Origin: a virus | Length of the DNA: 47,207 nt | IMG/VR virus record: IMGVR_UViG_3300009130_000049 | Span: 1 to 47,207 of that record | Reading direction: 5' to 3' (one strand) | Shown here: positions 15,566 through 23,969 of the stretch, piece after piece | Layout: each line of letters starts with the position of its first letter | Position numbering within the stretch: position 1 is the stretch's first letter | Made by a program: the position numbers and the translations under genes | The notes under the pieces: generated by a model | Told to the model about the DNA's origin: nothing | Databases searched by the model: none | What the model saw: only the letters and a program-made list of their open reading frames with translations

Positions 15566-15989
15566 CTTTAAACTCCTTTATCCAATCTGCGGGTATCTCT
15601 CCGACACAATAGGGGTAGCCCTCTTGTTCGGCCCATTGACTATACCTTGTCTGACTCATACGGTGAATCTTGTTGTCTCTCATAAACACCATTCTTAAGT
15701 CTAGTTCCGGGTGTAGTTCTTTCATCGCCACCATTTTCTTTCGGTCTTTAGCTGAGAACTTACCCTTTACTTCTAGTATAGTCTCGAACCCTTGGCCCCC
15801 TACATCATAGTTTAGAAAGAAGTCTGGGGTATACCAATGGTTAGAGTACACTTCCTTACCGCCGCACTCGTGACATTCTCCACGTAGTTTGTTGTAGTAA
15901 TTGAAGGACTCTCTCTCGTACTCAAAGGGTATCCCGTTATCTTCTAGTTGTTTAGCTATCCTTTTCTCAAAGCCACTACGAAACGTCAT
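15546..15989 (-). CDS. Endonuclease I (Holliday-junction resolvase, T7 gp3 type)
   Basis: 147 residues, the length of T7 endonuclease I (149). It begins SGFEKRIAKQLEDNGIPFEYE and has the catalytic pattern YTPDFFL (D56) followed by ILEVKGKF (E73, K75), matching T7 D55, E65 and K67. The enzyme cuts four-way junctions and branched replication intermediates, and in T7 it also breaks down host DNA. An additional CHECGG pair (C39, C42) lies in a loop before the catalytic Asp. The gene overlaps its neighbours at both ends. Confidence 0.9.
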   Translation of the reverse strand: MTFRSGFEKRIAKQLEDNGIPFEYERESFNYYNKLRGECHECGGKEVYSNHWYTPDFFLNYDVGGQGFETILEVKGKFSAKDRKKMVAMKELHPELDLRMVFMRDNKIHRMSQTRYSQWAEQEGYPYCVGEIPADWIKEFKDEEVTS

Positions 15990-16888
15990 AAGGGAATCTC
16001 CGGTACTTTAGGTTCTTTCGATACGTTAGTTAAGAACACTGGGCCGTTAGAATACTTAAACGCTCTAAGATTGGGATGGCAATCTTTCTTGAAGGGGCAG
16101 TAAGAGCAGGTGGTACATAGCTTCTTGTTCCCTGACTTGCCTTCCGGTACTTCATACGTCTCCAGTCTAGGAGGTAGCTCATCTTTGAGAACGAAGTTCT
16201 CTAGTTGCTCTACCTTCTTCTCTACGGTATCGTCTGGGTTTTCCATAAGCGTAGTATCTACAGGTACTACATTGACATGCCCGTTCTGTTTATCTACCAT
16301 AAGCAGGGCGGGGTTATTCTTTAACCCCTCACGCCTTCTGTACCACTCTACTTGTGCTCTGTACCCAAACCCATCGTTACCTCCATCTATACCTTCTCGT
16401 TTGTATCGGTTGAACATAAAGGTGGAGGCGGACTTAACGTCCACCATTACTCCATCTATGATGGCATCACATCGACCTCTAACTACCCACCCATTAGAGT
16501 ACTCTTTCTCGTATACCTCTTGTTGGTGTGTTACTGAGTGCCCCGCCGCTTTAGCCAGATACAGAACTAACTCCTCCACCATGTGACCATACTGAAACTT
16601 AATCTTAGTATGTCCAGCCAAAGGCTCAGGAGTATACCGAGGGTCGTGTGGGGCATGGGAGTCGATAGCGTATGCTGTCTGTCTAGTGCAGGGCTTACCT
16701 ATCTCCGAGGCATAGAGAACACGCTCTTTACGAGCGCGTCTCTTGCCACGAAGTTCTGTCTGTAATGCTTCTGATAAGTTATGAGCATAGTCTACTAAGT
16801 CTTCTACAGGTAGGCTGTTGTCCTCACCTGAAGTAAGAACCTCATAGATATCCTCAGACAGAGTGTCGATTCGTTTAGTGTTAGACAC
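15986..16888 (-). CDS. Cas4-like PD-(D/E)XK exonuclease with Fe-S cysteines
   Basis: 300 residues from a GTG at 16888, just after the upstream stop. The nuclease core shows GRCDAIIDG (D141), VDVKS (D150, K152) and a QVEWY element (Q179). C67 in GKPCTRQ together with C261, C264 and C270 in CTTCSYCPFKKDC gives the C-(n)-CxxCxxxxxC pattern of Cas4/AddB iron-sulfur nucleases. Such phage enzymes resect DNA ends for recombination. It lies between an OB-fold protein and a Holliday resolvase, a sensible recombination trio. No cas1 or CRISPR array is nearby, so a CRISPR role is not suggested. Confidence 0.85.
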   Translation of the reverse strand: MSNTKRIDTLSEDIYEVLTSGEDNSLPVEDLVDYAHNLSEALQTELRGKRRARKERVLYASEIGKPCTRQTAYAIDSHAPHDPRYTPEPLAGHTKIKFQYGHMVEELVLYLAKAAGHSVTHQQEVYEKEYSNGWVVRGRCDAIIDGVMVDVKSASTFMFNRYKREGIDGGNDGFGYRAQVEWYRRREGLKNNPALLMVDKQNGHVNVVPVDTTLMENPDDTVEKKVEQLENFVLKDELPPRLETYEVPEGKSGNKKLCTTCSYCPFKKDCHPNLRAFKYSNGPVFLTNVSKEPKVPEIPL

Positions 16889-17386
16889 TTAGGCTACCTC
16901 TTGCTCCGCCAACATCTTAGTCACCTTGTCTAAGGTTGAACGACCACTAGCAAACGAGGTGATTTGAGGGGCCAAAGTCAGAGCCACCTCCAGTACGTCT
17001 CGTGAGCTTGCGCCCTCTGGCATAGTAGCAATAGCAATAGCGGTAGCGTGAGCCATAGAGTTCTGGTTAATGATTACATTCTGACCATCGTCTGCTGGTA
17101 CTGGATACTTAATACTCCCTCGACCGCCGCTACTTGGTGCAGGTCGGGGTGAGCTACCAGCACTAACAACTTGCCCACCGCCAGCGGCCATAGGTTTCCA
17201 CTGGTTCCACTTATCCTTCTCAATGTTCTTATCAAAGGGGTCGCCTACGGTATGCCCCTTCTCCCAGCCTACATTGATCTCCTCACCGAAGCTGTCTACC
17301 GTAAGATAACTAAGAGTGAAGGGCTTACCTGCCTTGCTTACTTTGTTTTCTTTACGGATATTGGTAATGGTTCCTTTAACTTGCAT
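16889..17386 (-). CDS. Putative single-stranded DNA-binding (OB-fold) protein
   Basis: 165 residues from the ATG at 17386. An AAGGAGG nine bases upstream favours this start over one 11 codons earlier. The N-terminal 50 residues look like an OB fold (MQVKGTITNIRKENKVSKAG, then alternating beta residues ending NVGWEKGH). A Gly/Ser/Pro linker follows around residues 65-90, then a helical C-terminus. Its position between polymerase and the Cas4-like nuclease fits an SSB that coats unwound strands. The usual acidic C-terminal tip of SSBs is absent, so the call is moderate. Confidence 0.6.
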   Translation of the reverse strand: MQVKGTITNIRKENKVSKAGKPFTLSYLTVDSFGEEINVGWEKGHTVGDPFDKNIEKDKWNQWKPMAAGGGQVVSAGSSPRPAPSSGGRGSIKYPVPADDGQNVIINQNSMAHATAIAIATMPEGASSRDVLEVALTLAPQITSFASGRSTLDKVTKMLAEQEVA

Positions 17387-19412
17387 TGTTTTTATCCTCC
17401 TTCGGATAGACTGTCTCAAACTCTAGTTTAAGGGGTACTTCAATCTCTACGTTAGTCCACTGTTTGTATAGTACAGGCAGAACATCTTCGCAGAGAGTTT
17501 CTAATACGTTAGTTACATTATGATTAGACATAGAATTCTCTGTAAAGTTCCCGTCACCGTATAAACTATCATGAACAGTGTTGGTGAATAGGAACTCCTT
17601 GAGGTACTTCTGTTTGTCATAGTATCGTTGGAATGTGTGCGCTAGGGCTATATAGGTCGGCACTATATCTCCAGTAGACCAGCCTTGTGATCTGTAGTTA
17701 CAAGCGTGAGTCCAACTAGGCTCCATCTTACCTGAGAACTTACTCTTGTACTCCTTATAAAAGAAGCTCCGGCCCGTCTCAGACATAAAGCGCATGGTCG
17801 CTACTTGTTCCCCATTACTGTTAAACTCAGTAGAGTATGAGAAACCTCTGCGCTTTAGTCTGTTGTGGAAGTCCTTATAGAAAGCCTTTAGTGTGGGGTA
17901 TCTATCAAAGAAGGCATCGCACACTTGTTTCACTACCTTGGTATCTACTCCAGATTCGCTGGCTAACTTTTTAACACCTCCTCCGTAGATAGTTCCGAAC
18001 ACAATACCCTTAACTGTTCTTCGCATCTCTGGCCCTAAGCCTACTTGTTTGCTGACGGTATCGTGAATGTCTGTTCCGGCTAATAGATCGGCCAGCAACT
18101 GCTTATCTCCTGATACGTGAGCTGTACCACACACCTCAAGCTGCTTAAAGTCTGGGGTAAATCTACCGTAACTAGAATCAAATCGGTTAACGAACAGTTC
18201 ATCAATCTCTTTGGGCATATTCTGTAGATTGGGACGACTGCTACTTAACCTACCTGTAGCGGTAGCCGCTTGGTTAAATGTACCGTGTATAGTATCGGTC
18301 TTATATTCCGACAAGTACTTACCTATCGGTTCGATATAAGTACTCAGTAACTTGTTACACTTACGCCATTCTTGTATCGTTTGTATATACTCACCTGCCG
18401 GTGTCTTTGGGTCAATTTCCGAAAGCAGCTTCGTGAGGTTCTTATCGTTGACTGAGAAGCCTAGAGTTTTATTCGGGATACCTAGTATTTCTTGCAGCTC
18501 CCCGTGGCTTATGACGGGAGGTATCTCATAAAGTTCCTCGTAAGTAACGAACTTAGGATTACCATTCTTATAGTTCCCCTCTTGGCGGCGGCGTTTGATC
18601 TTGATAGGGAATCCTAATATAGCTTGGTTAATTGATCGGTTGGTCGTTAGTTTAGAAAGGACTGCTTCCTGTATTTCAGGCGGAACCATAGCCCGCCTAA
18701 AGTATTCCCTAATGTAAACACGCATAAAGGACTCTAAGGTATCGCGCTCGTTCTGTAGTTTCATAGAGGTCTTGTATAGCTTGGACTTATCTACCTTGAT
18801 ACCATTCCACTCCATCTCTGCTAGGGCCATAGTAGTCCTCGCTGCTATGTTTACCAAGACCCGTTGTTTATCGCTTAGTTTAAACCATAGATGTGTAAAG
18901 CACTCAGCCGTTACATCTACGTCCCTTGTTAAGTACTCAGCCAAATCCTCTCGGCGCATAGTTTCTGTAGTACCTCCGTTCTTGATATGCTCAGAGAGAC
19001 TATCTAGTTTACCATCTGCTAAACCGCAGAACTCAGCAATCTCATCCAGTTTAGCAAACGGAGTACCTGTGATAAGGTGGTACATCACCTGCAAATCATA
19101 GGCCATCACTATATTTTTGAAATAATCAGGATCACCGTGCTTTCTAAGATAGTGCAAATCAAACTTAACATTCGTACCTACTACTGCGATGGGTGTTGGG
19201 TAGAGAAAGACGTGTATATCCTCCGGTATACGAGTACGAGTATCAGTTTCAGTTAGTTTTTTATAGCCAACTAACAGCGCCTTGTTGTCATAGTAGAAGG
19301 GATCAGCACTAAACTCACCGGGGCTTCGCATAGTGCTCTCAACATCAACGGCATATAACGGGATAACCTCTCCAAAGTGAGTTCCGTCTATTATATCATC
19401 TACTATTTTCAT
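17376..19412 (-). CDS. polA: Family A DNA polymerase with 3'-5' proofreading domain
   Basis: 678 residues. It replicates the phage genome. Exonuclease motifs: AVDVEST (D23, E25), NVKFDLHYL (D85), YLTRDVD (Y160, D164). Polymerase motif A is PDFKQLEVCGTAHVSGD (D421). The O-helix is RRTVKGIVFGTIYGGG (R465, K468, F472, Y476), with phenylalanine at the position equivalent to E. coli F762. Motif C is TVHDSLYGD (H614, D615). Motif A normally reads ELR where this protein has EVC, so the conserved Arg is replaced by Cys. No 5'-3' exonuclease domain is present. It overlaps the helicase gene by four bases. Confidence 0.95.
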   Translation of the reverse strand: MKIVDDIIDGTHFGEVIPLYAVDVESTMRSPGEFSADPFYYDNKALLVGYKKLTETDTRTRIPEDIHVFLYPTPIAVVGTNVKFDLHYLRKHGDPDYFKNIVMAYDLQVMYHLITGTPFAKLDEIAEFCGLADGKLDSLSEHIKNGGTTETMRREDLAEYLTRDVDVTAECFTHLWFKLSDKQRVLVNIAARTTMALAEMEWNGIKVDKSKLYKTSMKLQNERDTLESFMRVYIREYFRRAMVPPEIQEAVLSKLTTNRSINQAILGFPIKIKRRRQEGNYKNGNPKFVTYEELYEIPPVISHGELQEILGIPNKTLGFSVNDKNLTKLLSEIDPKTPAGEYIQTIQEWRKCNKLLSTYIEPIGKYLSEYKTDTIHGTFNQAATATGRLSSSRPNLQNMPKEIDELFVNRFDSSYGRFTPDFKQLEVCGTAHVSGDKQLLADLLAGTDIHDTVSKQVGLGPEMRRTVKGIVFGTIYGGGVKKLASESGVDTKVVKQVCDAFFDRYPTLKAFYKDFHNRLKRRGFSYSTEFNSNGEQVATMRFMSETGRSFFYKEYKSKFSGKMEPSWTHACNYRSQGWSTGDIVPTYIALAHTFQRYYDKQKYLKEFLFTNTVHDSLYGDGNFTENSMSNHNVTNVLETLCEDVLPVLYKQWTNVEIEVPLKLEFETVYPKEDKNNAS

Positions 19413-20653
19413 TTGATACTCCCAACAGAAGTGAACCTACCGAGGTCTTCATCGAACTTAGCCTCGAACTTACCATGCCTAGCGTTCTTATGCATACGTC
19501 CGGTCGTAGGTTTCTTGTTCTTAGGTATGCTAAAGAACCTACTATATGGAAGGTCTGGGTCTTTGCCAATCATTATCATAACATCAGCCTCTCCTTGTAC
19601 ACCAGTCTTAGAGCCATATAGTTGAGTCTGATCTAGGTACTGCTGGCCTTCGGCAGAAGCATCTGCTTGTGCAATCGCTACTACTGCTCCATGCTCCTTA
19701 GCAGTACGTCTACTAAACTCTGCTAGTTTCCTATAGCGAGCGATCTCGTCCATATTCTTATAGCCTCCTATCTTATCCAGCACGTTGAGTCCTATCAACC
19801 AACAGTCGGGGTTAGCTCTAAGTACTCGCTCGATATCTTGCACTGACATACCCGGCTGGTCATAGATATAAATCTTACGGTCATTAAGATACTTATTGTA
19901 AGCCGTCTCTACTGATGCGGGGTCTGCTTCGATAGCGGTGCTGTCTACACCTAGTGCTGACTGGATCACTCGCAGTCCAATCTTATTACCTCCTTCTTCG
20001 TTATTAAAGATGATGGCGTTCTTACCCTCCGGTAGTTGGTTAAGCATATAGGTAAACTCTGAAGTTAAGAAGCTAGTGCCTCCACATTCAGGTCGCTTAC
20101 CGACTAGGATGAAGTCTCCTTCGTGTACTTGACCTACTGTTAGATTCAAATCATCCAATCGCCAAGAGATTCCCGGCCCCTTAATGACCTCATCTACTAG
20201 CTTGGATACGTCCATGTCTACAAAGTAGTCCTCTTTAGGAACTAGAGTACTCTGATGCCTCTCCATAAGAGAGAATATCTTATCTACACCATCGGTGTTG
20301 GACTTTGATTCAATGGTTTTTATACACTCCTGTATATCCTCGGATAACTTTAGCTCGTTAAGGCGGGATACTACTCCAACGTCTAGCGTCTCCTTCTCAG
20401 TGGTATCTAAGATCGCGTCTACTATATCGTGCCAAGTAGGTTTAGCGGTGGGGTGTTGGTCTATGTGTATGAAGTTGCGTAAGTCACTCCACTCAAAAGA
20501 ATCCTCTTTGGGATTCTGGGTATACCATTCTGAAATATCATCAATGATTCCGGCGCACTCTTTGGTTAAGCGAAAGCCTCGGATGTATTTGATATACTCA
20601 TCATGCCTCTCCCTGCTATTAAGTAGGGCGATTAGTTTAGTATCTTTAATCAA
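19409..20653 (-). CDS. DnaB-like replicative helicase with altered Walker A and B motifs
   Basis: About 414 residues. The start is probably the TTG at 20653, four bases after GGAGAG; a TTG at 20665 is also in frame. The RecA-type core is clear: a catalytic-Glu element IIFNNEEGGNK, then AIAQADASAEG and YGSKTGVQGEADVMIMIG, typical of SIO1-type phage DnaB proteins. The Walker A segment reads VGKRPECGGTSF, with Gly where the phosphate-binding Lys should be. The Walker B segment reads CWLIGLNVLDKI, with Asn where the Mg-binding Asp should be. It lies between primase and polymerase, where the fork helicase belongs. Whether it hydrolyses ATP normally is open. Confidence 0.85.
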   Translation of the reverse strand: MIKDTKLIALLNSRERHDEYIKYIRGFRLTKECAGIIDDISEWYTQNPKEDSFEWSDLRNFIHIDQHPTAKPTWHDIVDAILDTTEKETLDVGVVSRLNELKLSEDIQECIKTIESKSNTDGVDKIFSLMERHQSTLVPKEDYFVDMDVSKLVDEVIKGPGISWRLDDLNLTVGQVHEGDFILVGKRPECGGTSFLTSEFTYMLNQLPEGKNAIIFNNEEGGNKIGLRVIQSALGVDSTAIEADPASVETAYNKYLNDRKIYIYDQPGMSVQDIERVLRANPDCWLIGLNVLDKIGGYKNMDEIARYRKLAEFSRRTAKEHGAVVAIAQADASAEGQQYLDQTQLYGSKTGVQGEADVMIMIGKDPDLPYSRFFSIPKNKKPTTGRMHKNARHGKFEAKFDEDLGRFTSVGSIK

Positions 20654-20666
20654 AACTCTCTCCAAA

Positions 20667-21596
20667 TTATGTAGTAAGTTGTTTTACTACGGCAGTAAAT
20701 AGTTCCTTATCCACCATGTGCTTTGGTTCTTTAGGCTCAGTATAAAGTACAGTCTCGCACATACCTAAAGTAAGTAGACTTTGTGCTATATCCGCAGCTT
20801 GATTCAGTACTACTTTGCTGTCGTTGTCTAGCCACACCAGAATCCTATCGAACTGTTCAGCATACCTATAGAGAGACTCAATCCTTATGAATGTACCGGC
20901 CAAAGGTAGCGCCCAAACACCAGAACTACCAGCTACTTCCGCTACTCTAATAGAAGATAGCAAGTCCTCGGTAATTACTAAGAGCCTAGTATCATTAGAG
21001 AAGTCACTACTAAAGGGGTAGCTACGATCATCATCACTGTCTCGACCTAACTTATAGCCTAAGTACTTGATTTTCTGTGTACTTTCTACGGCCCTTAGCT
21101 GCACATAACTGGCTTTGTCATGGTCGTCTTTTGGGTAGAAGTACATTAAGCGGTGCATCTCTGAATCAAAACAAATGTTATACTTATGTATTTGCTCTCT
21201 AGTTAAGTGGGCGTTCCTAAGAATTGTTTTAGCACTATCGGGGTATTCATTGAGCTCCTCCGGTGTAAGTAAAGAGTGAGGGTCTGGACTGTACTCATAG
21301 TTGCGAGCACTTTTAAGGAATTTGTTCGTCGGTAAGTAGTCCTCATAGCTTCCACCAATGCTATAGCAAGTGTTACGAGTGTAGCTATCAGAGCGAGCCC
21401 TAACCATGTTAGAGCCTCCGCAGTTGTGACAGTAAGCCAAACGTACATCAGGTTTGCCATCAGGTATGGTGATATAAAGCCTACGTTTAGTGTCCTCTCC
21501 CGCTGGGCATCCCTCGTGGTTGAATCTATAAGTCCCCGGCTGTTGGGTATGAGGTACTAGTTTGTTAATCAGTCTCTTGGTTATCTTGTCTGCCAT
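20667..21596 (-). CDS. DNA primase (zinc-binding plus TOPRIM), separate from the helicase
   Basis: 309 residues. The N-terminal zinc site is HEGCP plus CHNCGG (HxxC and CxxC instead of four cysteines). The central region resembles the primase linker and RNA-polymerase domain. The TOPRIM motifs are LLVITEDLLSSI (catalytic Glu) and RILVWLDNDSK (DxD). It makes RNA primers at the fork. T7 fuses primase and helicase in gp4; here they are two adjacent genes. The final codons lie one base before the helicase frame, and a zinc-finger gene overlaps its start. Confidence 0.88.
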   Translation of the reverse strand: MADKITKRLINKLVPHTQQPGTYRFNHEGCPAGEDTKRRLYITIPDGKPDVRLAYCHNCGGSNMVRARSDSYTRNTCYSIGGSYEDYLPTNKFLKSARNYEYSPDPHSLLTPEELNEYPDSAKTILRNAHLTREQIHKYNICFDSEMHRLMYFYPKDDHDKASYVQLRAVESTQKIKYLGYKLGRDSDDDRSYPFSSDFSNDTRLLVITEDLLSSIRVAEVAGSSGVWALPLAGTFIRIESLYRYAEQFDRILVWLDNDSKVVLNQAADIAQSLLTLGMCETVLYTEPKEPKHMVDKELFTAVVKQLTT

Positions 21597-21732
21597 CAGT
21601 CTCTACCTCTATGGTTAGTGTCTCATAAGCTACGCCTCGGCATTTAGAACAGAGGTCATCGTAGTCCTGAGTGTGGGGGTTGATAGTAATATCTAACCCT
21701 TGCATAATCTTATCGCACCCTTTACATCTCAT
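21565..21732 (-). CDS. Small zinc-finger protein
   Basis: 55 residues from the third of three consecutive ATG codons (21738, 21735 and 21732 are all in frame). It begins MRCKGCDKIM and contains CSKCRG, giving paired CxxC motifs 22 residues apart in a layout common among small T7-like phage proteins. It overlaps the upstream membrane-protein gene by 11 bases and the primase start by 32. It probably binds zinc; the target is unknown. Confidence 0.7.
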   Translation of the reverse strand: MRCKGCDKIMQGLDITINPHTQDYDDLCSKCRGVAYETLTIEVETDGRQDNQETD

Positions 21733-22141
21733 CATCATTCCCCGTAAAGGTAGGCAAGGTATAGTTATACTCCTCGAACAAAGCTAGACTCTCCTCACTC
21801 GGTGAGCCTACAGTTAGAGCGGCCTTATCTAGTAGTGCTTGACTAGCCTTATCTAACTTACCATAAGAACTTAGGGCTATCGTAGCATCACGGAATAGGT
21901 AGGTGTAGTAGGCGCTGGTGGTGTTAGCCCACTCAGCAATACTAAATAACTTACGGCTATTTAGATTATCTCTATAGCTAGTAACACAATAGTAGATACA
22001 ACACAACCACGGCAACACTCCCATGAAGTCGTGGTTCAAAGCACTGACCCCTGCCGCAAGACCAAAGACTATAACACAAGCGACTACTGTATACTTGTGA
22101 ACATTACTAACTAACTTCCCTTTGAAAATAACTTCGCTCAT
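21722..22141 (-). CDS. Two-span membrane protein
   Basis: 139 residues. Two hydrophobic helices lie near residues 17-35 (YTVVACVIVFGLAAGVSAL) and 40-55 (MGVLPWLCCIYYCVTSY). A soluble helical C-terminal part of about 80 residues follows. The start overlaps the CobT-like gene by four bases. The presence of a membrane protein in a replication operon is unexplained; it might anchor a complex or act on the envelope. The family was not recognised. Confidence 0.65.
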   Translation of the reverse strand: MSEVIFKGKLVSNVHKYTVVACVIVFGLAAGVSALNHDFMGVLPWLCCIYYCVTSYRDNLNSRKLFSIAEWANTTSAYYTYLFRDATIALSSYGKLDKASQALLDKAALTVGSPSEESLALFEEYNYTLPTFTGNDDEM

Positions 22142-23961
22142 TTTATTACTGCCTCTTTTAAAGTATCAAGTAAAACATTATCTAACTCAGAAACACTTTC
22201 GATTACCTTATAGTTATTATAGAATCTCTCTACGTTCTGATCTAGTATTCCAATAGCATACAAATCTATATCTCCTCGTGATTGTATATCTTCTGTAACT
22301 AGAGACAGACCTACGGCAGCGTCTCCTCCCTCTACACAAGTAGGACAACCATCACTTAATACGATTAAGATTTTGCGTTTCTCTTTCCTCTTAGCTAGTC
22401 TCTTAGCTGCCCAACATAAAGCATCGGCATCGTGATTACCTCCACTATCCTTAGTGAAGCGAGTAAACCTAGCGGCTATGTCCTTGTCAGTATAGTTGGT
22501 GTCTGAGAAGGCTTTTACTATCCCATTATTAAACACCTTTCCCTTGTAGTGGCTGTAATCATACCTAGTAGAGAAGGTAAGTAGTTCGACAGGTATATGT
22601 AGACTCTTATCGAACACATTAAGTATTCTACTAGCAGCAGCACAAGCCACCTCTCGTTTCTGTCCCCCCATAGAGCCCGACCAATCTACTAAGATTGTAA
22701 CACAAGTGTCGATGGACATACCTTCAGTCTTGGTCTTAAAGATACGTTGGTTCCAGTCTGTTGTACCTATAGCTACCCTAAAAGTATTTCGTTTATGTAT
22801 CTTGCCCGACTTCCTCTCTGTCTGTAACCTAGAGCGTGTCTGTACTTGTATGTACTTTCTTATTTGATTGCCTAGCAGTCTAGTGTCTAGGTCAGAGCTA
22901 AGATATTTACTATCAGGTTCCGGTAACTCCTTCATTTTATTAAGGTTTATCTCTATCATTCTATCAGGTGATGCTGGTTCCCATTTGTCTAAGCTGTTAT
23001 CATAGTTGGAATAATCTATAGACATACCCGCAGTAGGTTCAGCGTCACTCCCTTGTATATCTTCGGAGTGCTGTAACACTTCCCACGGAACAGTTTCAAA
23101 TTCGGTACGAACTTCAGTAGCCTTACCTTTATCACTAGTCTCCTTATCTTCTCCCTCTCCTTGCGTTTCATCTCCAGCTTCAGCCTCAGTTGACTCTCCC
23201 TCGCCGTTAGAATCAGGTTCGGGTTGCTGTTCCTCCTCAGTCTCATTATCTTCGGATTCAAACTCACCATAGATTTCCTTATACAAGTCTTTGGTAAACT
23301 CATATACCTCATCAGGTGTGCTTGTAGAGTTAAGTCTAGTATCCCAACCATCTGTCTTTAGTTTGTTGGCTAGTTCTTTAGACTCCTCTGGTATCGCTTC
23401 GGCTAACTTGTGGTTAGCACTAGTTCCTATCATGTCCCAATCTCGGCGGGACTCTAAGGCAAATAAAGATACGGCTTGTTGCTTTATATAATCCTCCGAG
23501 CTTGTTTGTTCTTCTGATAGACTAGAACTTACATCAGCTAACTTGCCTACTGTAATAGCTAGACCGGCTCCCAAGTCTATCTTATCTCCTAAGTACTTCT
23601 CACAATGGACTCTCTCCATAGCGGTATCTTCGATAAGATTCCAGATAGAATGTAACCGCTTCATATTCTCCTTAGAGGTGGGATAGTCTAGTTGATGTTG
23701 CTCCAATAAATCATAAGTCCGTGACCTAGTAGCATGAATAGGCTCATGTATATACATACGTTTAAGTAGTATGCTATCTTCATGAGACATAGGGTAGCCA
23801 CGGAAAGGTAGGGATATAGTCTTTCTTCCGTCTGATGTTATCTCACAATACGGTACAGTACTGTCGCTATCTAGCTTAACCACTACGCCCATCTGCTCAC
23901 TACGCCGCTGGACTATAGCTTTCAAGTCCCAATCACTAACAACTCTACTCTTTAAATCCAT
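22138..23961 (-). CDS. CobT-like VWA-domain protein with N-terminal HEXXH motif
   Basis: 607 residues. The N-terminal region has MYIHEPIHATRS (HEXXH at 72-76) and NLIEDTAME about 35 residues later, a zincin-like arrangement seen in CobT-type proteins. Residues 234-280 are a strongly acidic linker. The C-terminal VWA domain has the MIDAS motif VDWSGSM (D426, S428, S430), an acidic D510/D512 segment and VLSDGCP (D537). In cobaltochelatases, CobT binds Mg through the VWA domain and works with the AAA+ protein CobS, which is encoded eight bases upstream here. It may help B12 synthesis or be a MoxR/VWA-type chaperone in the phage. Both options are inference. Confidence 0.8.
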   Translation of the reverse strand: MDLKSRVVSDWDLKAIVQRRSEQMGVVVKLDSDSTVPYCEITSDGRKTISLPFRGYPMSHEDSILLKRMYIHEPIHATRSRTYDLLEQHQLDYPTSKENMKRLHSIWNLIEDTAMERVHCEKYLGDKIDLGAGLAITVGKLADVSSSLSEEQTSSEDYIKQQAVSLFALESRRDWDMIGTSANHKLAEAIPEESKELANKLKTDGWDTRLNSTSTPDEVYEFTKDLYKEIYGEFESEDNETEEEQQPEPDSNGEGESTEAEAGDETQGEGEDKETSDKGKATEVRTEFETVPWEVLQHSEDIQGSDAEPTAGMSIDYSNYDNSLDKWEPASPDRMIEINLNKMKELPEPDSKYLSSDLDTRLLGNQIRKYIQVQTRSRLQTERKSGKIHKRNTFRVAIGTTDWNQRIFKTKTEGMSIDTCVTILVDWSGSMGGQKREVACAAASRILNVFDKSLHIPVELLTFSTRYDYSHYKGKVFNNGIVKAFSDTNYTDKDIAARFTRFTKDSGGNHDADALCWAAKRLAKRKEKRKILIVLSDGCPTCVEGGDAAVGLSLVTEDIQSRGDIDLYAIGILDQNVERFYNNYKVIESVSELDNVLLDTLKEAVIK

Positions 23962-23969
23962 GTATCACC

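Noticed and set aside
16110-16586. A 158-codon plus-strand open frame inside the Cas4-like gene
   Set aside because: It lies wholly antisense to a gene with clear catalytic motifs, is Ser/Pro/Thr-rich as antisense frames often are, and has no ribosome site.
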